Shown here: in pieces, positions 1 to 5,576 of the stretch
Position numbering within the stretch: the first letter of the stretch is position 1
How the letters are laid out: the number at the start of each line of letters is the position of its first letter
Source of the DNA: an uncultured Clostridia bacterium
Lineage (GTDB): Bacteria > Bacillota_A > Clostridia > Oscillospirales > Oscillospiraceae
Length of the DNA stretch: 7,972 nucleotides
Direction of reading: 5' to 3'
NCBI GenBank assembly: GCA_946408145.1
Contig: CAMJQX010000068.1
Location: 1-7,972 of the forward strand
Made by a program: the position numbers and the translations under genes
Notes under the pieces: generated by a model
The model's database searches: none
What the model was told of the DNA's origin: nothing
Seen by the model: only the letters and a program-made list of their open reading frames with translations

Positions 1-810
1 GCCGTCATGCAGGAAGCCGATGCCGATGACGCACTCGCCGGTGCCGACGTTCTTGGACGGGCCGGAGCCGGACTTCGTGTAGACCTGAACGTTCTTGTCA
101 AGGTCTACAAGGTACTGGATGCCTTCGTCATGGCCCTTGAGCTGGATCATGAGGTTGGCGACGAGTTTCGGCGTGCCGGCGGTCTTGTAGTTGGACAGCC
201 AGATCAGGCCCTTGTACTCGGGCTTGAGCAGATCGTCCCAGCTCTTGGGGGCTTCGAGGCCGAGGCGGCCCAGCTCATCGGTGTTGACCATGAAGCCGAG
301 CAGGCCGGTGTAGATGCCGTACCAGTAGCCGTTGGGATCCTTGTAGATGTCCTTGGTGAGGTGCTCGGCGTTCATGGGGACATAGGAGTTGTCCAGGAAG
401 CCCTTGGCAGCCAGACCGTCGTAGGGGTTGTTCGTGCCGCCGAACCAAACGTCGGCAGAGGGATTGCCGTTCTCCTCCTCGATCTTGGAGGGGACTTCGC
501 CGGTGGACAGGCGCTGATAGGTGGTCTTGATGCCGTAGAGCTTCTCGAAGTTCTCACAGGCGGCGGCGAGGTACTCTTCCTCGCAGGAGCCGTAGACGAC
601 CAGTTCGCCGTCAGCCTTGGCGGCTTCGACGAGAGCGGTCATGGGATCGACCTCGGCGGGCTCTTCGACGGGAGCTTCCTCGACAGGAGCTTCCTCAGCA
701 GGGGCCTCCGCGGCGGGCGCTTCGGCGGGAGCAGGAGCGGCGGTCTTGCCGCAGGCGGCAAGCGCAAACACCATGATCATCGCCAGAAGCAGAGCAATGA
801 GCTTTTTCAT
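1..810 (-). CDS. ABC transporter substrate-binding lipoprotein, iron(III)/AfuA-like class (3' end cut by window edge)
   Basis: This is the extracellular solute-binding component of an ABC importer, anchored as a lipoprotein. The 270 visible residues begin MKKLIALLLA, a lysine-led hydrophobic signal peptide, with a lipobox L17-A18-A19-C20. Residues 23-56 are a Pro/Ala/Glu linker. From about residue 58 a periplasmic-binding fold starts: ELVVYGS at 69-75, NPSADVWFGGT at 116-126, GYWYGIYTGLLGF at 161-173 and, near the edge, YTKSGSGP. These match the pattern of Fe(III)-type binding proteins (COG1840, SBP_bac_6 style). The true ligand is inferred only: ferric iron is the commonest, but phosphonate or other ligands occur in relatives. 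Family members run about 340-370 residues, so roughly 80-100 are missing. The start is set by AAGGAGG at 818-824, seven bases upstream of the ATG. Permease and ATPase genes are expected beyond the left edge. Confidence 0.93.
   Translation of the reverse strand, partial: MKKLIALLLAMIMVFALAACGKTAAPAPAEAPAAEAPAEEAPVEEAPVEEPAEVDPMTALVEAAKADGELVVYGSCEEEYLAAACENFEKLYGIKTTYQRLSTGEVPSKIEEENGNPSADVWFGGTNNPYDGLAAKGFLDNSYVPMNAEHLTKDIYKDPNGYWYGIYTGLLGFMVNTDELGRLGLEAPKSWDDLLKPEYKGLIWLSNYKTAGTPKLVANLMIQLKGHDEGIQYLVDLDKNVQVYTKSGSGPSKNVGTGECVIGIGFLHDG
667..696 (-). repeat. Two tandem 15-bp units encoding EEAPV in the lipoprotein linker
   Basis: Two adjacent 15-base units (667-681 and 682-696) differ at one base and encode EEAPV-EEAPV, residues 39-48 of the binding protein. 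Looser copies of the same unit lie on both sides (AEAPA, EEPAEV), so the whole linker from about residue 26 to 54 seems to have grown by in-frame duplication. Such linkers hold the binding domain away from the membrane anchor. Length variation between strains would be expected. Confidence 0.8.
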
Positions 811-835
811 TTTGTTTCCTCCTTGTTTATTTTCG

Positions 836-850
836 ACGGCCTCCGGCCGT
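836..850 (-). promoter_or_regulatory. GC-rich leader hairpin upstream of the binding-protein gene
   Basis: ACGGCC and GGCCGT form a perfect 6-bp stem around a 3-base loop. In the transcript it sits 11 bases before the AAGGAGG site of the binding-protein gene. No U-run follows it on either strand, so it is not an intrinsic terminator. It has no CCUCC that could mask the ribosome binding site. It could stabilise the mRNA or act as a pause or protein-binding site; the role is not shown by the sequence. Confidence 0.5.
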
Positions 851-862
851 GAAATACATGAT

Positions 863-890
863 AAAAACGCTGAATAGCTTCAACGTTTTT
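863..890 (-). promoter_or_regulatory. Interrupted palindrome at the predicted transcription start, candidate operator or leader hairpin
   Basis: Read on the minus strand the arms are AAAAACG-T-TGAA and TTCA-G-CGTTTTT around a GCTA centre. This gives 12 paired positions, one of them a T-G pair that is a wobble in RNA. The element begins about 11 bases downstream of the -10 box, i.e. within the first few transcribed bases. As DNA this is the usual place for a repressor operator. As RNA it would be a 5' hairpin. Its low GC content and its closeness to the start argue against an attenuator. It does not match Fur, PerR or DtxR boxes that I know. Confidence 0.55.
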
Positions 891-900
891 AACAAAATGC

Positions 901-929
901 ATTATAGTCCAGCAAGCATAAAATGTCAA
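901..929 (-). promoter_or_regulatory. Consensus sigma-A/sigma-70 promoter for the binding-protein gene
   Basis: On the minus strand TTGACA occupies 924-929 and TATAAT occupies 901-906, separated by exactly 17 bases, so both hexamers and the spacer are ideal. Transcription would start near position 894, leaving an untranslated leader of roughly 84 bases before the ATG at 810. The flanking sequence is AT-rich compared with the genes. Such a strong core promoter usually implies either high constitutive output or control by a repressor. Confidence 0.93.
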
Positions 930-1004
930 TAATGAATAGAACGCAATCGTATTTGGCAGGATGTTCCGCTTGTATTTTTCCATGCGCCGCCTTAGAATCA
1001 GATT

Positions 1005-1010
1005 GAGGTG
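1005..1010 (+). promoter_or_regulatory. Ribosome binding site deciding the start of the small membrane-protein gene
   Basis: GAGGTG lies six bases before the ATG at 1017. An in-frame GTG at 1008 overlaps this site and so is unlikely to be the start, although it would lengthen the protein by only three residues. Confidence 0.55.
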
Positions 1011-1016
1011 AGAGTC

Positions 1017-1274
1017 ATGAAACTGTCCGCGCCCGTACGCCGCATGCTGCAGATGTGCCCGGCGGCCTGGCGGATCTTTCTCCGCTGTCTGCAGCTGAGC
1101 TGTTTCCTGCTGATATGCGCGGCGCTGCTGCTGATCGCGTGGGACGGCGACTACATAGGGAGCTTTCGCTTTTTTCAGCTGTCGGCGACGCTGCAGGAGA
1201 TGGCGCAGCTCGCGCTGCTCGGCGCCGTCATCCTTCCTCCCTGCGTGGAGGATCTGGCAGGGCGAGCGCGATGA
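1017..1274 (+). CDS. Small unrecognised membrane protein, 85 residues
   Basis: I do not recognise the family. The protein starts MKLSAPVRRML, a basic N-terminus. A clear hydrophobic segment follows at about residues 25-42 (LQLSCFLLICAALLLIAW), then a polar stretch DGDYIGSFRFF. A second, shorter apolar stretch lies at about 63-76, and the tail is VEDLAGRAR. One or two membrane passes with a basic N-terminal side are plausible. No catalytic motif is visible. Support for a real gene is the GAGGTG site at good spacing, the otherwise empty stretch between its neighbours, and the membrane-like composition. It is the only plus-strand gene here. It is divergent from the lipoprotein gene and convergent with rnmV, whose last 47 bases it overlaps. 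No good plus-strand promoter or terminator was found. It could still be a chance ORF. Confidence 0.55.
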   Translation: MKLSAPVRRMLQMCPAAWRIFLRCLQLSCFLLICAALLLIAWDGDYIGSFRFFQLSATLQEMAQLALLGAVILPPCVEDLAGRAR

Positions 1275-1836
1275 ATTCCTCACGGCTCATCAGCGCGTTG
1301 AGCACGTCGAGCAGAGCGTTGGCGGAAAGATGCTCCGGCAGGTCGAGCATTCGGATCAGGGCCAGCCGTTTTTCCCGGCTGCCTTCTCCCCCGCTCAAGC
1401 CCTTGGAAAACAGATCTGTCTTGGTGATCGGTTCGGGATTCCCGAAATCTTCCTCATCTTCAAACGCGGCGCCCGCGCGGATGAGAGCATCGAGAAGGAT
1501 CTCCGGGCGCATGCCCTCCACGCCGAGTTTTCCTTCTTTTGAGCCTTTTTTCTTGCGCCGCTCCTTGCCGTATCGATCCGGGATATATGCGTGTTTTACA
1601 TTCTCCGCGGGTACGCAGGAGCGTATGAAATTGCGGATGACGAAGCCCGCGCCGTCGGAGTCGGTCAACACGATCAGGCCTCGCTTTTCCGCCAATCTGC
1701 GCAGGAGACTCTGCTTCTGACGGTCGTTGAACACGCCGAAGCCGGAGGTCTCAAGGATCACCGCGTCAACGACCTGACTGAGCGTGTCCTTGTCATAGCG
1801 CCCCTCTACCACAACGACCTGGCGAAGCTTAAGCAT
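1228..1836 (-). CDS. rnmV: Ribonuclease M5 (5S rRNA maturase, TOPRIM family)
   Basis: RNase M5 cuts both strands of the 5S rRNA precursor helix to give mature 5S rRNA in Gram-positive bacteria; in Bacillus it needs ribosomal protein L18. The 202 residues carry a TOPRIM domain at the N-terminus, with VVVEGRYD at 8-15 supplying the acidic E11, and LTDSDGAG at 57-64 supplying the D59-x-D61 pair that binds metal. A basic stretch GKERRKKKGSKEGK (90-103) leads into GVEGM and a C-terminal domain of the DUF4093 type. The length is slightly above that of the Bacillus protein (about 186). TOPRIM also occurs in DnaG and topoisomerases, but the size and the GVEGM region fit RNase M5. The ATG overlaps the end of holA by 8 bases, which suggests translational coupling. 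The 3' end overlaps a convergent small gene, and I see no terminator. Confidence 0.95.
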   Translation of the reverse strand: MLKLRQVVVVEGRYDKDTLSQVVDAVILETSGFGVFNDRQKQSLLRRLAEKRGLIVLTDSDGAGFVIRNFIRSCVPAENVKHAYIPDRYGKERRKKKGSKEGKLGVEGMRPEILLDALIRAGAAFEDEEDFGNPEPITKTDLFSKGLSGGEGSREKRLALIRMLDLPEHLSANALLDVLNALMSREEFIALALPDPPRREEG

Positions 1837-2878
1837 GTTCTTCCCCCGCGGCGATCCGCAGCACCGCCTCGATCAGCAGTTCCCTGTCATCCTGGGAGCT
1901 GCTTTTGATTTTATAATCGGTCTCGGCACATATCTCCACCGCCCGCCTCAGCTGCGGCAGCGTGTAGCCTCTGGCTGACTGCATCAGCTTAGATGCGGCA
2001 AAATCATATTTGATCGCGCAGGTCTCCGTCACATACTTTACGCCGAGACCGCGTTCCACTGCGAGGCGGGCCGCGAAGAGTCTCCGCATCTGCACGGACA
2101 GCATGGCCAAGATCGGGATCGGCTCGTTGTTTTTGTCCGCCAGCAGCTCCGCGAGCACGGATAGCGCGGCGCCCGCTTTTTTCTCGGCGATCCGATCTGT
2201 CATTTCAAAAACGACCGCCTCCGGTACATGACTGGCCACCGCCTCCACATCCGAGACGGTGACCCGGTCCCCCTTCGCGTAGGCGGAAATCTTATCGATC
2301 TCCGGGATCAGCCGATTCATCAGATCGCCGCTGATGAGGATTAGGCGCTGGACGGCTTCCAGCTCTATCCCCTTGTCATGGGCGGCAAAGCGGCGCCGGA
2401 TCCATTCGATGAGCTGGCCCTGGGGCGCCTGCGTAAACTTCATGTCCCGACCCGCGGAACGGATCCCTTTGATCAGCTTGAGCCGTCCGTCCGGTTCGTA
2501 CTGCGCGTTCTGAACGAAGGCCACCGTACAGTAGTCCGGAATATCCTGCAGCGCGGCGAGGACATTCTCCGGTTCTTTTAATCGGTTGAGATCCGCGTCC
2601 CGTATCTCGACAAAGCTCCGCTCCGTGAGAAAGGGCACGGCGTCGATCGCCTGCTGCAGTTCAAGCGGATCAAGCTCCGGCCCGTTCATACGCTTAAAAC
2701 TGAAGCTGTCCTCCCCTTCCGGCAGGCAGGCCTTCCTGAGCTCGTTCAGAAACTGCTCGCGCAGGTAGTCCTCCGGCCCCCAGAGAAGATACAGCGTCGC
2801 AGGCCCGCACTCCTTCAGGCTGCGGACCTCTGCGCTGTAATTCAGCTTTGTTTCCTCTTTAGCGTTCTTTCTCGCCAT
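1829..2878 (-). CDS. holA: DNA polymerase III delta subunit (clamp loader)
   Basis: Delta is the wrench subunit of the replication clamp loader. It opens the beta sliding clamp so the gamma/tau complex can load it on primed DNA. The 349-residue length is normal for the family. The diagnostic HolA motif is YLLWGPEDYLREQ at about 30-42, a degenerate P-loop-like stretch. It is followed by an N-terminal AAA+-like domain to about 150, a middle domain with the FTQAPQGQLIEWIRRRF segment, and a helical C-terminal collar domain including YKIKSSSQDDRELLIEAVLRIA near the end, typical of the family. The start ATG at 2876-2878 lies inside the end of comEC (20-base overlap) with GAGG six bases upstream. 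The stop overlaps the rnmV start. comEC followed by holA is a common pairing in Bacillota. Confidence 0.96.
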   Translation of the reverse strand: MARKNAKEETKLNYSAEVRSLKECGPATLYLLWGPEDYLREQFLNELRKACLPEGEDSFSFKRMNGPELDPLELQQAIDAVPFLTERSFVEIRDADLNRLKEPENVLAALQDIPDYCTVAFVQNAQYEPDGRLKLIKGIRSAGRDMKFTQAPQGQLIEWIRRRFAAHDKGIELEAVQRLILISGDLMNRLIPEIDKISAYAKGDRVTVSDVEAVASHVPEAVVFEMTDRIAEKKAGAALSVLAELLADKNNEPIPILAMLSVQMRRLFAARLAVERGLGVKYVTETCAIKYDFAASKLMQSARGYTLPQLRRAVEICAETDYKIKSSSQDDRELLIEAVLRIAAGEEHA

Positions 2879-5147
2879 GGCCGTCCTCTATGCGGATCTC
2901 AATGTCCGCGTCTTCATCGGTACGATATACATTATAGCCGCAGGCGGCCAATCGTTCAAGCGTTTCTTGCGTCGGATGCCCATAGGTGTTGTAACCGACG
3001 CTGATGATCGCGGTATCGGCGCCGCAGGAAGCGAGCAATTCCTGACAGGAGGAATTCTTCGAGCCGTGATGTCCCACGATCAGGAGCTCATAATCCCGAG
3101 GTTCCGCGTGCTTCAGGAATCGCCGCTCCAGCTGAGCGGAAGCGTCTCCGGTAACGAGCACGTCGTAGTCACCGAAATGGATCGCCGCGAAGAGATCGGT
3201 ATCTTTCAGCTCGCCCGTATTCAGCGGCGCGTAGAGATCGAGCGCCATTCCGTCCAGAACGAGCCGCGTATCTTGATCCAGCGTCACGAGCTCAATCCCC
3301 TTCGCTTGCGCCTTCTCTCGAAGAGCGGGCAGATAGCCGTTCTCCTCCTTCGCACCGATCGGGACAACGATCCTGTCGATCGGCAGCATCTCCATCAACA
3401 GGCTCACGCCGTTGACATGGTCTATGTCGGTATGCGTAAGGATCAGCGCGTCCACCCGCTCACGGCCGCGGGAGATGAGATATCGCCCGGCGAGCTCGCC
3501 GGCATTGTCCAGAGAGTTCTGACTTCCGCAGTCGACGAGCACGGTCTCTTTTCCCGACATAGCGCAGAGGCATTGCCCCTGTCCCACATCCAGCGCGGCA
3601 AACCAGCCATCCCCTTTTTCATAGCGCAGGCGCGTCAGATTGAGCAGAAGCAGCATCGACAGGATCGCCGCCGCAGCGGGATACACGAGCTTTGCTCCGC
3701 GCTTGAGCGGCAGGAAGCGGAAGAGAAGGAACAGCAGATACACGCAGAGCAGCCAGACCCCACACCATGGCAGGTTGGTATACAGAACGGCATACGGGAT
3801 GTCCTTGATCACGCCGGAGATCCACGCGATATAGCGCGCGATCCAGGCGGTCAGCCGGGCAAGTCCCGCGCCGAGCGGGAAAGAGAGCAGCGACAGCATG
3901 CACGACAGATAGCCGCCGCAGAAGCAGAGCGAGATCGCCACACAACATAATACTGACGTGATCGGCGCCAGGAGCGAGACATAGCCGAAATGCAGCGCCA
4001 TGAGCGGCACCGTGAACGGCAGCACGGCAAGAGAGCTCGCGGCGGCGGAGAGCGGGATCGCAAGGATCTTTCTTGCCATCCCCTTCGGGAGAGGATCGGC
4101 AAACAGCGTATACAGCCTTCTGCCGAAGCAGAGGATCCCGGCCATTGCCGCAAAGGAGAGCTGCAGACTTACGCTGCCTGCTGCGCGCGGGTTCTGCAGC
4201 AGGATCAGTGCCAGCGCGAAGGCGATCGTCGTGGGCGGATCGTTCTCCCGCCTGACCACCGGCGCCAGGAGCAGCAGCGTCTGCATCACCGCGGCGCGTA
4301 CCGCCGAGGGGCTTGCGCCTGTGATCAGGACGAAGCACCATACCAGGACGATACTGAAGATCGAGCCGAACGGGCTTTTCCCGAAGAGGAGCTGGATCAT
4401 GCCGACCAGAAACGCGACGTGCAGGCCGGATACGGCCAATGCGTGCATGTTGCCGGCGCGGCTGAGCGAATAGTACAGCTCCTCATCGCGGTAGAGATCA
4501 CTCTTGTCACCGAGCATCAGCGATTTCATGAACGCGGTGCTGTCCTCCGGAAAGATCGCGTGGATCCGTTCAATGAGCGCGTGCTGGATCCTGACCGGCA
4601 GGCGCGCCCATCTGCCCGCATGCTGTTCCCATACCGCCTCGCTGCGCGTATTGAGCTTCAGATAGATATCGCGCGCAATATAGGCGTCGTAGGCCTCGCC
4701 GTAGCGCTTGTCGGCGGAGGAAATCTTCGCCTCGAAGCAGACGCGGTCGCCTGGCTCTGCGGCCGCCAGCGACATGCTGTTGTCATAGACGAGCGCATCG
4801 AGCTTCCTGCCGTTTTCGAGCTCGGCCGAAACGGTCACACGGCAATAGCGGGAAGCTTCCAGCGGATAATCCAGAACGACCGCATGGATGAGCTGCGTCG
4901 TCCCGTGAAGCTGACGCGCGGGGACAACGGTCAGAAGATCGTGGGCAGCAAACCACGCAAGCCCGCAGGCTGCGGAAAGCAGGAAAAGGACAAGCGGTCG
5001 GAGCCACTTCCTGCGGGTCAGCAAAAGCAGGCCGCCCAATAGAAGCAGTATGGCAGCGGCTGGGAAAAGAAACGAAAAAGGCAGGAGGAAGGCCGCGGCG
5101 AAGATGGCCGCCGAAAATGAAAAGCAAATGATGGCCAGAACGCGCAC
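2859..5147 (-). CDS. comEC: ComEC/Rec2 DNA-uptake channel with C-terminal metallo-beta-lactamase-fold domain
   Basis: ComEC forms the membrane channel that carries single-stranded DNA into the cell during natural transformation. From the GTG at 5147 it has 762 residues. Several membrane segments lie within residues 1-70. An N-terminal soluble DUF4131 region follows to about 170. The multi-pass Competence domain spans about 205-500 and contains the signature ALAVSGLH at 236-243 and TGASPSAVRAAV near 276-287. The C-terminal metallo-beta-lactamase-like domain has DVGQG at 520-524, the metal motif HTDIDH at 572-577, GD at 667-668 and VGHHGSKNS at 691-699, so all hallmark residues of a nuclease-competent domain are kept. 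A possible TTG start at 5165 lies upstream of the ribosome binding site and is rejected. No comEA is next to it, and whether the host is transformable cannot be judged here. Confidence 0.96.
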   Translation of the reverse strand: MRVLAIICFSFSAAIFAAAFLLPFSFLFPAAAILLLLGGLLLLTRRKWLRPLVLFLLSAACGLAWFAAHDLLTVVPARQLHGTTQLIHAVVLDYPLEASRYCRVTVSAELENGRKLDALVYDNSMSLAAAEPGDRVCFEAKISSADKRYGEAYDAYIARDIYLKLNTRSEAVWEQHAGRWARLPVRIQHALIERIHAIFPEDSTAFMKSLMLGDKSDLYRDEELYYSLSRAGNMHALAVSGLHVAFLVGMIQLLFGKSPFGSIFSIVLVWCFVLITGASPSAVRAAVMQTLLLLAPVVRRENDPPTTIAFALALILLQNPRAAGSVSLQLSFAAMAGILCFGRRLYTLFADPLPKGMARKILAIPLSAAASSLAVLPFTVPLMALHFGYVSLLAPITSVLCCVAISLCFCGGYLSCMLSLLSFPLGAGLARLTAWIARYIAWISGVIKDIPYAVLYTNLPWCGVWLLCVYLLFLLFRFLPLKRGAKLVYPAAAAILSMLLLLNLTRLRYEKGDGWFAALDVGQGQCLCAMSGKETVLVDCGSQNSLDNAGELAGRYLISRGRERVDALILTHTDIDHVNGVSLLMEMLPIDRIVVPIGAKEENGYLPALREKAQAKGIELVTLDQDTRLVLDGMALDLYAPLNTGELKDTDLFAAIHFGDYDVLVTGDASAQLERRFLKHAEPRDYELLIVGHHGSKNSSCQELLASCGADTAIISVGYNTYGHPTQETLERLAACGYNVYRTDEDADIEIRIEDGHGEKER

Positions 5148-5151
5148 AGTC

Positions 5152-5160
5152 TCACCTCCC
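5152..5160 (-). promoter_or_regulatory. Ribosome binding site that fixes the comEC GTG start
   Basis: On the minus strand this reads GGGAGGTGA, near-perfect anti-16S complementarity. Its GGAGG core is seven bases before the GTG at 5145-5147. It lies inside the reading frame if translation began at the upstream TTG (5163-5165), so that longer form is unlikely. Confidence 0.85.
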
Positions 5161-5171
5161 TCCAAAAGATG

Positions 5172-5203
5172 AAAAGCATCCGCAGAGAAAACTCTGCGGA
5201 TGC
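5172..5203 (-). terminator. Rho-independent terminator after the HIT gene, abutting comEC
   Basis: The arms GCATCCGCAGAG and CTCTGCGGATGC pair perfectly over 12 bp around a 4-base loop (TTTT on the minus strand). They are followed on that strand by TTTT, then CATC and another TTTT. The stem begins 11 bases after the HIT stop codon. The first T-run ends 12 bases before the comEC ribosome binding site, leaving no room for a comEC promoter after it. The plus strand has no T-run after the stem, so the direction is clear. Confidence 0.93.
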
Positions 5204-5214
5204 CGTTTGCGGGG

Positions 5215-5562
5215 TCAAATGATCTTTTCGCCGAGCTTGACGCCGCCGATCAGGTGGAAATGCAGGTGCATGACGGACTGACCGCCGTCCTCCCCGCAGT
5301 TGTTGATGACACGGTAGCCGTTGTCCAGCCCCTCGGCCCTGCCGATCTTTGCGACAGCCTCAAAGCACTTGGCAACGGCGGCGGAGTTGTCCGCATTGAT
5401 GGCGCGGGCGCAGCAGATGTGCTTTTTGGGAACGACGAGGATATGCACGGGCGCCTGGGGATTGATGTCCCGGAAAGCAAACACGTCGTCGTCCTCGTAA
5501 ACCTTCGTGCTGGGGATCTCCCCGGCGATGATCTTACAGAACAGGCAGTTTTCGTCTTTCAT
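5215..5562 (-). CDS. HIT-family (HINT-like) nucleotide-binding hydrolase
   Basis: This is a cytoplasmic histidine-triad protein of 115 residues, the usual size for bacterial HinT. Such enzymes hydrolyse purine nucleoside phosphoramidates and aminoacyl-AMP adducts. The triad is H99-x-H101-x-H103 in MHLHFHLIGG, where the central His is the nucleophile. The N-terminus carries C6-x2-C9 (NCLFCKIIAGEIPS), which with H48 and H99 fits the zinc site seen in many Gram-positive HIT proteins. GQSV at 94-97 supplies the phosphate-binding loop. The ATG has AAAGGAGGA upstream at 7-base spacing, and this site overlaps the alaS stop codon. It follows alaS by 14 bases, so the two are almost certainly co-transcribed. 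That is functionally sensible, since HinT enzymes remove aminoacyl-adenylates released by tRNA synthetases (inference). A strong terminator follows. Confidence 0.96.
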   Translation of the reverse strand: MKDENCLFCKIIAGEIPSTKVYEDDDVFAFRDINPQAPVHILVVPKKHICCARAINADNSAAVAKCFEAVAKIGRAEGLDNGYRVINNCGEDGGQSVMHLHFHLIGGVKLGEKII

Positions 5563-5576
5563 GTGAAGTCCTCCTT

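Noticed and set aside
7..852. 281-codon plus-strand open frame at the left end
   Set aside because: It is antisense to the binding-protein lipoprotein gene, which has a signal peptide, lipobox, ribosome binding site and promoter.
863..890. Reading the palindrome as an intrinsic terminator or attenuator
   Set aside because: The stem is AT-rich, its T-run pairs with the opposite A-run, and it lies only a few bases after the predicted transcription start.
953..978. Possible plus-strand promoter for the small membrane gene (TTGGCA ... TATTTT)
   Set aside because: The spacer is only 14 bases and the -10 match is modest, so I could not support it.
807..1283. 158-codon minus-strand open frame spanning the intergenic region
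   Set aside because: It crosses the consensus promoter and the leader hairpins, its first part is antisense to the small membrane gene, and it has no ribosome binding site or domain.
3990..5042. 350-codon plus-strand open frame antisense to comEC, with another at 2877-3950
   Set aside because: Both are shadows of comEC, whose frame carries all ComEC signatures. The antisense products are Arg/Gln-rich and resemble nothing.
5163..5165. TTG as the comEC start codon, adding six residues
   Set aside because: It lies upstream of the GGGAGGTGA ribosome binding site, which is correctly spaced for the GTG at 5147.
5190..5218. Possible comEC promoter with TTGACC as -35 at the end of the HIT gene
   Set aside because: At 17-18 bases downstream there is only AGAGTT/GAGTTT inside the terminator stem and loop, a poor -10 match.
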